Assembly (NCBI GenBank): GCA_045541975.1
Contig: JAZQKB010000037.1
Location: 62,001-126,000, forward strand
Source of the DNA: SIG452 sp045541975
GTDB lineage: Bacteria; Bacillota; Clostridia; UMGS1840
Direction of reading: 5' to 3'
DNA: 64,000 nt
Shown: positions 33,531-40,980 of the stretch, piece after piece
Layout: each line of letters begins with the position of its first letter
Numbering within the stretch: position 1 is the stretch's first letter
The notes under the pieces: generated by a model
Seen by the model: the letters and a program-made list of their open reading frames with translations, nothing else
What the model was told of the DNA's origin: nothing
Database searches by the model: none
Program-made: the position numbers and the translations under genes

Positions 33531-33953
33531 TTGGAAACAGTTCGTAGAAAGTTAAGAAATTTGTTTGAGTCTACTGTATTTCTCTATTTTATGGAATGCT
33601 TTTTTGGATTTACTATGGCAATCGCTACATTTTATATCTTCCCATTATCTGTTGAAATTTCAGGATTTATAATAGCTTGTTTAGGCATTTTACTTGGTGT
33701 ATTCACAGGTTTGCTTATGAAAAAAATACTGAGAAATCATTTAGGTAATGAGATGTTTATTTCTCTTATTGTGCTCATTTTTTATCATTGGATAACTTTC
33801 CCATTTCGTACTTATACGGCAAATGGACTGTATCTTGGCATATTAACAGGGATTTTATTGTTTGTGCAGCTTTCTAATTTATCAAAAAAACAGCAAATAA
33901 AATTGGGAATCTGGTATCTTTTTGGTCTTGTTTTGGGAATCCTTTTAAAATAA
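33531..33953 (+). CDS. Four-helix membrane protein of unknown function
   Basis: A 140-residue hydrophobic protein with about four membrane segments (16-34, 42-62, 75-92, 98-138). The start is TTG at 33531 with GGAG about ten bases upstream. Codon use is more AT-rich than in the neighbours. Its last eight codons and stop lie inside the 47-bp repeat that flanks the next gene. No family was recognised. Confidence 0.6.
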   Translation: METVRRKLRNLFESTVFLYFMECFFGFTMAIATFYIFPLSVEISGFIIACLGILLGVFTGLLMKKILRNHLGNEMFISLIVLIFYHWITFPFRTYTANGLYLGILTGILLFVQLSNLSKKQQIKLGIWYLFGLVLGILLK

Positions 33954-33973
33954 AAGAATCTGTTGACGAATGA
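33927..33973 (+). repeat. 47-bp direct repeat, copy 1
   Basis: Identical to 35052-35098. This copy begins at codon 133 of the upstream membrane-protein gene, includes its stop codon, and carries the -35 box TTGACG of the acyltransferase promoter at its right end. Confidence 0.9.
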
Positions 33974-33991
33974 GTTTCATTCTGTTATACT
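33963..33991 (+). promoter_or_regulatory. Promoter of the acyltransferase-3 gene
   Basis: TTGACG (33963-33968), 17 bases, TATACT (33986-33991) preceded by TGT. The -35 is inside the 47-bp repeat and the -10 is in unique sequence. It overlaps an upstream in-frame ATG at 33970, which is therefore not the start codon. Confidence 0.75.
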
Positions 33992-34014
33992 ATTTGCATA
34001 GAGGAGGGGAAATT

Positions 34015-35031
34015 ATGATACCGTTATTTTCTTTTTTTGCATTACCTATTTTGGTTTATCTCTTTTTTAGTATGAAACGACCGAATGCTCAGCCTTTTGC
34101 AATGCTGGACAGAAGTCATACCGCTATTTTAAAAGGCCTGTCCATTTTAATTATTGTAGTTAGTCATTTTTCCAATTTGTATTCTGGTATCGTTCCATCT
34201 TTTTTAGCTGGAAGCGGTGTTGTTTTATTTTTATTGTGTTCCGGATTTGGGTTAAACGAAAGTTGGAACCGTTCAAGTTCATCCAATCATAAGCAAAAAT
34301 ACATAAACTATTGGAAAAACAAAATTCTTGGAGTATGGATGCCGTATTTAGTTGTGTTGGCACTAGTGGTAATTTTCAACCCAGCTTACGATATTATCCA
34401 CTTTCTGCGTGGTAGCTTTTTTTTAGAAAATATCATTCCTTACGGGTGGTACATGCAGTTCTTGTTTGTATGGTATATCGGATATTTTATTGCCGGAGTA
34501 TTGACCGACTATTTTCCTTGCAAAACGGGTAAATATCTTGTTTTAGGCGTCATCAGTGTTGCTGCCTTTTTATTGCCGAAGCAACTGTATGCTGAACAGG
34601 CAATTTCGTTTTTACTAGGTGTTTTGATTTCTGATTTTTGCTTACAAAAGAAAACATACCCTCGTAAAACTGTAATGATATGCGGACTTTTGTTATACGG
34701 ACTTTTGTTGATAGTAAAGATGTTCGTTAAGGAGCCTTATATATTAGACACAGCAATCTGGTTGATTACAAAAGTTGTGTTGGCTATCTGGTTGATTTAT
34801 ATCACTTTTTACTTACAAAAATTCTTTAACCAAGCGTATTTGGCAGAATTGGGAGCTTTGTCCTATGCCTTTTACTTAGTACATGGAAAATTTTGGTTTT
34901 TTGTTGATTGGAGTGGAACCATTCTTGGAACATTGATCTATCAAATTGCAATCACTCTGATTGCAATCATACTGACAAAGAGCACCAATCAGTTAACTTT
35001 ATTGTGTAAACGCGGTTTTCCAAAGAAATAA
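34015..35031 (+). CDS. Acyltransferase family 3 membrane protein
   Basis: A 338-residue polytopic membrane protein with about ten helices. The N-terminal part SHTAILKGLSILIIVVSHFS (near residue 32) fits the acyltransferase-3/OafA family, with its conserved histidine in helix 1 or 2. Such enzymes O-acetylate surface polysaccharides or lipids. ATG at 34015 is supported by GAGGAGGGG; an earlier ATG lies in the promoter. Base composition is more AT-rich than flanking housekeeping genes, and the gene plus its promoter lies between two perfect 47-bp repeats, suggesting later insertion. Confidence 0.8.
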   Translation: MIPLFSFFALPILVYLFFSMKRPNAQPFAMLDRSHTAILKGLSILIIVVSHFSNLYSGIVPSFLAGSGVVLFLLCSGFGLNESWNRSSSSNHKQKYINYWKNKILGVWMPYLVVLALVVIFNPAYDIIHFLRGSFFLENIIPYGWYMQFLFVWYIGYFIAGVLTDYFPCKTGKYLVLGVISVAAFLLPKQLYAEQAISFLLGVLISDFCLQKKTYPRKTVMICGLLLYGLLLIVKMFVKEPYILDTAIWLITKVVLAIWLIYITFYLQKFFNQAYLAELGALSYAFYLVHGKFWFFVDWSGTILGTLIYQIAITLIAIILTKSTNQLTLLCKRGFPKK

Positions 35032-35051
35032 TCGAAAAATACATTTTTTTC

Positions 35052-35098
35052 CTTGTTTTGGGAATCCTTTTAAAATAAAAGAATCTGTTGACGAATGA
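35052..35098 (+). repeat. 47-bp direct repeat, copy 2
   Basis: Identical to 33927-33973. It carries a remnant of the last eight codons of the upstream membrane-protein gene, now non-coding, and supplies the TTGACG -35 box of the fucU promoter. Confidence 0.9.
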
Positions 35099-35116
35099 AA
35101 TAAAATGTGATATACT
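35088..35116 (+). promoter_or_regulatory. Promoter of fucU
   Basis: TTGACG (35088-35093) within repeat copy 2, a 17-base spacer, TATACT (35111-35116). It has the same boxes and spacing as the acyltransferase promoter, although the spacer differs after the repeat ends. Confidence 0.75.
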
Positions 35117-35168
35117 ATATCTGTTAACAGATTTTACCAGCTTTTTATAAAAAGGAGTAATCAAAAAC

Positions 35169-35591
35169 ATGTTAAAAGGAATCCCGAAAATTTTATCCCC
35201 CGAACTTTTGAAGATTTTAATGGAAATGGGTCATGGTGACGAAATCGTAATTGGTGACGGTAATTTTCCAGGTGCCAGAATCGGTGATAAATTGGTTCGT
35301 TTAGATGGCCATGATGTGCCGGAAATTTTGGAAGCCATTTTAAAATTGTTTCCTTTGGATACCTATGCGGCTCCCGTTTATCTGATGGAAAAAGTGCCCG
35401 GCGATACCGTGGAAACTCCCATTTGGGACACTTATAAGGATATCGTAGCAAAATATACCGATGCTCCCATCGAATATGTGGAACGTTATGCATTTTATGA
35501 AAGAGCCGAAAAAGCATATGCGGTAATTATGAGTGGCGAAAGTGCATTGTATGCCAATATTATCTTAAAAAAAGGTGTTGTAACCGAATAA
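35169..35591 (+). CDS. fucU: L-fucose mutarotase (RbsD/FucU family)
   Basis: A 140-residue protein starting MLKGIPKILSPELLKILMEM with GHGDEIVIGDGNFPG (residues 21-35), the FucU/RbsD signature holding the catalytic histidine; YAFYERAEKAYAVI near 112 is also family-like. FucU interconverts alpha and beta anomers of L-fucose in the cytoplasm. A kinase using one anomer would benefit, which fits the nearby Fkp. No fucose isomerase, fuculose kinase or aldolase is in the window, so catabolism is not indicated here. Confidence 0.9.
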   Translation: MLKGIPKILSPELLKILMEMGHGDEIVIGDGNFPGARIGDKLVRLDGHDVPEILEAILKLFPLDTYAAPVYLMEKVPGDTVETPIWDTYKDIVAKYTDAPIEYVERYAFYERAEKAYAVIMSGESALYANIILKKGVVTE

Positions 35592-35604
35592 CAGAGCATA
35601 TCTG

Positions 35605-35637
35605 AAATAGCGGAGAAGTCCCTCTCTGCTATTTTTG
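35605..35637 (+). terminator. Terminator after fucU
   Basis: AAATAGCGGAGA pairs imperfectly with TCTCTGCTATTT around a short loop, followed by a T-rich stretch. Strength is moderate. Confidence 0.6.
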
Positions 35638-35679
35638 TGTTTGACTTTTAAAAATCCTGAGGATAGGAGGAGCAAAAGA

Positions 35680-37890
35680 ATGAAAAAAGAAAGGGTTATC
35701 ATGTCCTGTTTTGTCATGATGCTGACTACCCTGATTCTTCTGACCGGTTTTGTTGGCAGAATGAATTATGAAGGTACCAGTCGCTATGCTTTTGTGGCAA
35801 CGGATATGAATGAGTTACGGGAATATCAATTGAATACTGTTGAAGAACTTCAGCGTTTTGGTGATGCTGGTTCTCATGTGGTAAAAGTTCATCCGCTGAC
35901 CGTAAAAGGTTTGCAGAAATCCGGTAGACTGAATCTGATTTCTTATTCTTCGCTTTCTATCAATCAGGATGTGATTTCTCAGCAGATTCGTGCTGCATTA
36001 GGCAGTTATCCTATGAAGTCTGAAAATCTGATTGCAGTCGTAACAGATCCTGCTTTACAAGGCTTTTTAGGCCAGGAATTGTCGTACCGATACACGGATT
36101 ATACCAGTTCATTTTTAGAAGACGGCACCACAATGGTATTTGCCTTTCAAAATTTAACCCAAGAAAATGACTTAATTGTTGGCTACGATTATGAAGAACT
36201 GGAACTGATTTCCCAAGCCGGCATGAAGGCAGCTGTTGTGTATCCGTCCTATACATTTGAAAATCCTATTTATCCAAAATACTTTAAAGAATTTGTGAAC
36301 GGAAACGGTGTTTCGTTTATCATTGTAAGAGAAAATCCGTATGATAACCGGCTGCCGATGTCGGAAGAGTTTGAAACGGTGCTTCGCAATCTGGATGTTA
36401 CCATGGTTTTCATGGAAAATAAAAATCAGATTGGCAACGAAATACCGTATCTTGCCGACGAGTTTTTCCCGATTATGAAGTATAACACTGTTCGTGGCTT
36501 TACCATTGACAAAATTGTACCGAATGACAATACTTTATACCGTTATCGTTATCATCAGTGGTTTAATTCTGCCATCGAAAGAAACACCGTGTTTATTGAT
36601 GCCGGCATATTAAAAAATCCCGATATCACCAATGAAGAAAATGTTCGTCTGACGCTTCGTGCGATTTCTGATTTTACCGGGAACATGCGTGGTTATCAGT
36701 TTTTAGATACCCGACCGGAAACACCTTATATTTACGGAGAAGAAACCATGGCGATGGCAGGAGGAATCCTGCTTCTGAGTCTTCTGTATTTATATCTGAT
36801 GTTAATTTTGAAGAAAACACCGGCATATTTTACAGAAGGATATTTTGCCTTAATGATTCTCTCAGCCATTTTGTCTTATGCTTTGGCGCCATATCTGACT
36901 GGATTGTACGCATTAGGCATTATGATTGTTTCTTCTGCTTTAATCAGTGCAGCTTTATTCCGTTTGGATCAGGCATTTGGCAAATGGAAAAAGCTAATGT
37001 GGATGATTGTTTGTGCAGTTTCTATTATTTTTGTGGGAATTGTTTCCATTTCCGCATTGTTGGGCGGTATGGAATTTTACCTTTCTGTAAAACTGTTCCG
37101 AGGGGTAGTAATTAGTTTACTGTTCCCGCTATTGATTTCAGTGTTAAACGGCTATCTGATTTATTATTCTGATACACTTTCTGTGAAAGAAATTCCGGCA
37201 TATATTTGGGAACGTATTAAAAAAATCAATCGTTGGGTTTTAGTTTCCGTTGGCGTTTTCGGATTGCTGTTTGTGGTTTATTATCTGCTTCGTAGCGGAA
37301 AAAGCAACTTATTGTTGCCGGTGGAAGATCAGTTCAGAAAATGGTTGTCCGACACCTTCTATATCCGTCCCAGACTGAAGGAATTTTTATTTGGCTATCC
37401 CACATTCACTCTGTTTTTATATGCTGCATATCACAATAAAAACACCGGCTGGAGATTTTTCTTTGGTGTTTGCGCAACGGTATTGTTTACTTCTATATTG
37501 AACACTTTCTGCCATACCTTTACGGCAGTTACAGTAAGCTTACAGCGTATTTTCAACGGCTTTCTCTGCGGACTGGTTGTTTCTGCACTGATTCTCGGGA
37601 TTGTGTTTTTAGTGCGTTATTTGATTACCCTGTCTAAAAAACAGAAAGAGGAAGAAAAAGGTGAATCACAAACACCGCAAAACGAGGAGGAAGCATCAGA
37701 AGAAACTGTCGAAGAAATCAAAACGGTTAATTCGGAAGAAGAAACTGCTTCTGATGTAGCTGTTGAGCCAACGGCAGAAGAACCGATGAAGCCGGAACCT
37801 GCTCCCAACAAAAAAGGAAAGAAAGGCTCCAAATATCATTACCGTGGCAATAAGCCGCAAAAGAAAAAGCGAAAAGGCAAAAAAAGATAA
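35680..37890 (+). CDS. DUF5693-type polytopic membrane protein
   Basis: A 736-residue protein. After an N-terminal membrane helix (about 8-27), an extracellular domain of about 340 residues (LSINQDVISQQIRAALG, VREN-type patches, FTIDKIVPNDNTLYRYRYHQW) precedes some nine to ten helices (about 365-650). The C-terminal tail is acidic then strongly Lys/Arg-rich. ATG at 35680 is chosen for AGGAGG eight bases upstream. DUF5693 members often sit with cell-surface polysaccharide genes; a role in surface glycan handling is an inference. Confidence 0.65.
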   Translation: MKKERVIMSCFVMMLTTLILLTGFVGRMNYEGTSRYAFVATDMNELREYQLNTVEELQRFGDAGSHVVKVHPLTVKGLQKSGRLNLISYSSLSINQDVISQQIRAALGSYPMKSENLIAVVTDPALQGFLGQELSYRYTDYTSSFLEDGTTMVFAFQNLTQENDLIVGYDYEELELISQAGMKAAVVYPSYTFENPIYPKYFKEFVNGNGVSFIIVRENPYDNRLPMSEEFETVLRNLDVTMVFMENKNQIGNEIPYLADEFFPIMKYNTVRGFTIDKIVPNDNTLYRYRYHQWFNSAIERNTVFIDAGILKNPDITNEENVRLTLRAISDFTGNMRGYQFLDTRPETPYIYGEETMAMAGGILLLSLLYLYLMLILKKTPAYFTEGYFALMILSAILSYALAPYLTGLYALGIMIVSSALISAALFRLDQAFGKWKKLMWMIVCAVSIIFVGIVSISALLGGMEFYLSVKLFRGVVISLLFPLLISVLNGYLIYYSDTLSVKEIPAYIWERIKKINRWVLVSVGVFGLLFVVYYLLRSGKSNLLLPVEDQFRKWLSDTFYIRPRLKEFLFGYPTFTLFLYAAYHNKNTGWRFFFGVCATVLFTSILNTFCHTFTAVTVSLQRIFNGFLCGLVVSALILGIVFLVRYLITLSKKQKEEEKGESQTPQNEEEASEETVEEIKTVNSEEETASDVAVEPTAEEPMKPEPAPNKKGKKGSKYHYRGNKPQKKKRKGKKR

Positions 37891-37930
37891 AAAGAAAACC
37901 ACCTGATAAAAAAATCAGGTGGTTTTCTTT
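37891..37930. terminator. Bidirectional terminator between convergent genes
   Basis: A 17-base perfect stem AAAGAAAACCACCTGAT (37891-37907)/ATCAGGTGGTTTTCTTT (37914-37930), with T-rich flanks on both strands. It serves the DUF5693 gene and rlmB. Confidence 0.85.
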
Positions 37931-37933
37931 TAC

Positions 37934-38704
37934 TTATTTCATTCGTTGATTTAAGGCTTCGTAAATCATAATACCGGCACAAACCGATGCATTTAGGGAG
38001 TTAACCTGTCCTAAAATGGGGAGACTGACTAGTGTGTCGCATTTTTGTTTCACATGCTCACTCATGCCGTAGCCTTCGGAACCAATCACAATGGCTAAGG
38101 GAACGGTTAAATCCGGATCTTTATAAGACATATTGGCAGATGCATCAGTTCCCACGATTAAAACGCCTTGCTCTTTTAATTCTAAAATAGTGGAATTTAA
38201 ATTGGTTACTCTGGCAATTTTCATGTAGTTTACTGCACCTGCAGATGCCTTGTAAGCACCGCTGTTTACTCCCGCAGCGCGGCGCTTAGGAATAATCACA
38301 CCGTCACAACCGGCACATTCAGCAGAACGGACAATGGCACCTAAATTGTGGGTATCCTCAATGCCGTCTAAAATGACCAAAAAAGGATTTTTACCTTTCT
38401 CGTATGCAGACTGCAGAATTTCATCCACCGATACATATTTCGCCTGAGAAACCGCTGCAATGACACCTTGATGGTTCTTTACTTCACTCAAACGGTCCAG
38501 TTTTCCTTTTTCCACACGGGACACAGGGATTTTTTTCTGGTTGGCAAGCTTTACAATCTGATATAGAATGGGATCCTTAAAATGATTCATCACATAGATT
38601 TTATCAATTTCAGTATCTGCTTTTAAGGCTTCTAAAACCGGGTTTCTGCCCTCAATTTTGTCTTCGATTCGTTCGTTTTCGTTAAACTTTTTCATTTCTG
38701 CCAT
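37934..38704 (-). CDS. rlmB: 23S rRNA (guanosine2251-2'-O)-methyltransferase RlmB
   Basis: A 256-residue SPOUT methylase modifying Gm2251 in the ribosomal P loop. It has EGRNPVLEAL (near residue 18) of the L30e-like domain, LDGIEDTHNLGAIVRSAECAG (near 112), IGSEGYGMSEHV (near 198) and ILGQVNSLNASVCAGIMIYE (near 227). ATG at 38704 follows GAGGTG. It lies 11 bases after tgt in a minus-strand run. Confidence 0.92.
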   Translation of the reverse strand: MAEMKKFNENERIEDKIEGRNPVLEALKADTEIDKIYVMNHFKDPILYQIVKLANQKKIPVSRVEKGKLDRLSEVKNHQGVIAAVSQAKYVSVDEILQSAYEKGKNPFLVILDGIEDTHNLGAIVRSAECAGCDGVIIPKRRAAGVNSGAYKASAGAVNYMKIARVTNLNSTILELKEQGVLIVGTDASANMSYKDPDLTVPLAIVIGSEGYGMSEHVKQKCDTLVSLPILGQVNSLNASVCAGIMIYEALNQRMK

Positions 38705-38715
38705 CTAAAAGCACC

Positions 38716-39852
38716 TCATTCCTGGATATGATTGTCGTAGAGAGGCGCTTTTTCCAAATAGAATTTGGTGAAAGTGCCTTGTTCAATGTGATGGCGGATG
38801 TCTGCCATCAGTTCATTGTAGAAATATAAATTATGCATCACGCACAGTCTCATTGCCAGCATTTCTTTTGCCTTAAACAGATGTCTGATATAGGCTCTGG
38901 AGAAGTTGCGGCAGGTGGGACAGTTACAGTTTTCGTCAATGGGACGGTCGTCTGTTTCATATTTTTTGTTCATCAGATGCATAATGCCGTTCTTGGTGTA
39001 TATTGATGCGTGACGGGCATTTCTTGCCGGCATTACACAGTCGAAGAAGTCCACGCCTCGGGCAACTGCATTTAAGATGTTGCCGGGAGTACCAACGCCC
39101 ATTAAATAGCGGGGCTTGTCTTTTGGCATATAGGGAATAACCGCTTCAATAATGCGATACATTTCTTCGTGGCTTTCCCCAACGGCAAGACCGCCGATTG
39201 CATAACCGTTTAAATCCAGCTCGGCAATCTGCTTCATATGTTCCACACGGATATCTTCATAAATACCGCCTTGATTAATCCCAAACAGCATTTGATGAGG
39301 ATTCACGGTGTCGGGCAGGGAATTAAGACGCATCATTTCTTTTTTGCATCGTTGTAGCCATCGTGCAGTCATTGCTGCAGATTTTTCCACGTAGCTGTGT
39401 GTAGACGGATTTTCCACACATTCATCAAATGCCATAGCGATGGTGGAGCCTAAGTTAGACTGAATCTGCATAGACTGTTCCGGTCCCATAAAAATCCGTC
39501 GGCCGTCAATATGGGAAGCAAAGGTTACCCCTTCCTCCTGAATTTTACGAAGCTTGGCAAGAGAGAAAATCTGAAAGCCGCCGCTATCGGTTAAAATGGG
39601 GCGGTCCCAGTTCATAAACTTGTGAAGACCACCCATTTTTTTCACCACTTCGTCACCGGGACGAAGATGCAGATGATAGGTATTGGAAAGCTCCACCTGG
39701 CAACCGATATCCTTTAAATCCAATGCAGAAACTGCGCCTTTGATGGCAGCAGCAGTGCCCACATTCATAAACACAGGAGTCTGAACAGTGCCGTGAACGG
39801 TTTGAAATTCGCCCCGTCTTGCTTCGCCTTCTTGTTTTAACAACTGATACAT
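38716..39852 (-). CDS. tgt: Queuine/preQ1 tRNA-ribosyltransferase (TGT)
   Basis: A 378-residue enzyme that exchanges G34 for a queuosine precursor in tRNAs with GUN anticodons. DSGGFQ (near 89) holds the catalytic aspartate, GGLAVGE (near 221), DCVMPARNARH holds the nucleophile region (near 272), and the zinc site is CNCPTC...H near residues 312-345. The usual bacterial length. The queuosine synthesis genes are not nearby. Confidence 0.95.
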   Translation of the reverse strand: MYQLLKQEGEARRGEFQTVHGTVQTPVFMNVGTAAAIKGAVSALDLKDIGCQVELSNTYHLHLRPGDEVVKKMGGLHKFMNWDRPILTDSGGFQIFSLAKLRKIQEEGVTFASHIDGRRIFMGPEQSMQIQSNLGSTIAMAFDECVENPSTHSYVEKSAAMTARWLQRCKKEMMRLNSLPDTVNPHQMLFGINQGGIYEDIRVEHMKQIAELDLNGYAIGGLAVGESHEEMYRIIEAVIPYMPKDKPRYLMGVGTPGNILNAVARGVDFFDCVMPARNARHASIYTKNGIMHLMNKKYETDDRPIDENCNCPTCRNFSRAYIRHLFKAKEMLAMRLCVMHNLYFYNELMADIRHHIEQGTFTKFYLEKAPLYDNHIQE

Positions 39853-39867
39853 AACTAAAATAATCCT

Positions 39868-40962
39868 TTACACATTAAAGCGGAACAAAATAATGTCGCC
39901 GTCTTTTACCACATATTCTTTACCTTCGCTGCGTACCCAGCCTTTTTCTTTTGCTGCAGTCATCGAGCCAGCTTCGATAAGTTCATCATAGCCGATAACT
40001 TCCGCACGGATAAAGCCCCGTTCAAAGTCAGAATGAATTTTACCTGCCGCCCCGGGTGCTTTGGTACCTTTTACAATGGTCCAGGCTCTGGTTTCCGGTT
40101 CGCCTGCAGTTAAGTAAGAAATTAAGCCAAGGAGTGAATAACTTGCCTGAATCAGACGGTCTAAGCCGGATTGCTCCAAGCCTAATTCCGCTAAAAACAT
40201 TTCTTTTTCTTCGTCATCCAGTTCGGAAATTTCTGCTTCAATTTGTGCAGAAACGGGGATTACGCTTGCGTTTTCTTTTTTTGCAAGTTCGGTTAAGAGT
40301 TTTAAGTATTCGTTGTTTGCACCGCCGTTTTTCAAATCTTCTTCCGAAAGGTTGGCAGCATAGATCACGGGTTTTAAAGTTAAAAGGGACAAGTCTTTCA
40401 ACAGTTCTTTATCTTCTTCAGATAAATCAACTTCACGGGCAGTTTTTCCTTGTTCCATTTCGGATTTTAAGTGCTTTAATAAATCCAGTTCTGCCTGATA
40501 TTTTTTATCACCTTTTAACATTTTGGTGGTACGGTCAATTCTTCGTTCGATAGAATCTAAATCTGAAAAAATCAGTTCCATATTGATAATTTCAATATCA
40601 CGGGCAGGATCCACGGAACCTTCCACATGCACAATGTTGGTATTCTCAAAACATCTTACCACATGAATCACCGCATCCACTTCACGGATATGGGATAAAA
40701 ATTTGTTTCCTAAGCCTTCGCCCTTGCTGGCACCTTTTACCAGACCCGCAATGTCCACAAATTCAATAATGGCAGGAACCGTCTTTTTGGAGTTATACAT
40801 TTTGGTCAGCACATCCAGACGGGGGTCGGGTACGGTTACAATTCCCACATTAGGTTCAATGGTACAAAAAGGGTAGTTCTGTGCTTCTGCACCTGCTTTG
40901 GTAATGGCGTTAAATAGGGTGGACTTTCCAACGTTAGGAAGTCCTACAATTCCAAGTTTCAT
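39868..40962 (-). CDS. ychF: YchF/Obg-family ATPase
   Basis: A 364-residue P-loop protein: G1 GLPNVGKST (residues 6-14), an NYPFCTIEPNVG switch, DIAGLVKGASKGEGLGN (G3, near 69), a coiled-coil insert (about 130-170) and a C-terminal TGS domain (about 280-360). YchF binds ATP in preference to GTP and associates with ribosomes. It sits between topoisomerase and tgt genes with short gaps. Confidence 0.95.
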   Translation of the reverse strand: MKLGIVGLPNVGKSTLFNAITKAGAEAQNYPFCTIEPNVGIVTVPDPRLDVLTKMYNSKKTVPAIIEFVDIAGLVKGASKGEGLGNKFLSHIREVDAVIHVVRCFENTNIVHVEGSVDPARDIEIINMELIFSDLDSIERRIDRTTKMLKGDKKYQAELDLLKHLKSEMEQGKTAREVDLSEEDKELLKDLSLLTLKPVIYAANLSEEDLKNGGANNEYLKLLTELAKKENASVIPVSAQIEAEISELDDEEKEMFLAELGLEQSGLDRLIQASYSLLGLISYLTAGEPETRAWTIVKGTKAPGAAGKIHSDFERGFIRAEVIGYDELIEAGSMTAAKEKGWVRSEGKEYVVKDGDIILFRFNV

Positions 40963-40980
40963 AGTTGTTAGTATCCTTTT

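Noticed and set aside
33970..34014. Upstream start for the acyltransferase gene
   Set aside because: The ATG at 33970 lies between the -35 and -10 boxes; the ATG at 34015 has GAGGAGGGG.
12029..34026. Shared first bases ATGATACCGTTA of gpr and the acyltransferase gene
   Set aside because: Twelve identical bases at two start codons with no further similarity; treated as chance.
40056..40553. A 165-codon plus-strand frame inside ychF
   Set aside because: It is a shadow of ychF with an Arg/Leu-rich composition and no ribosome site.
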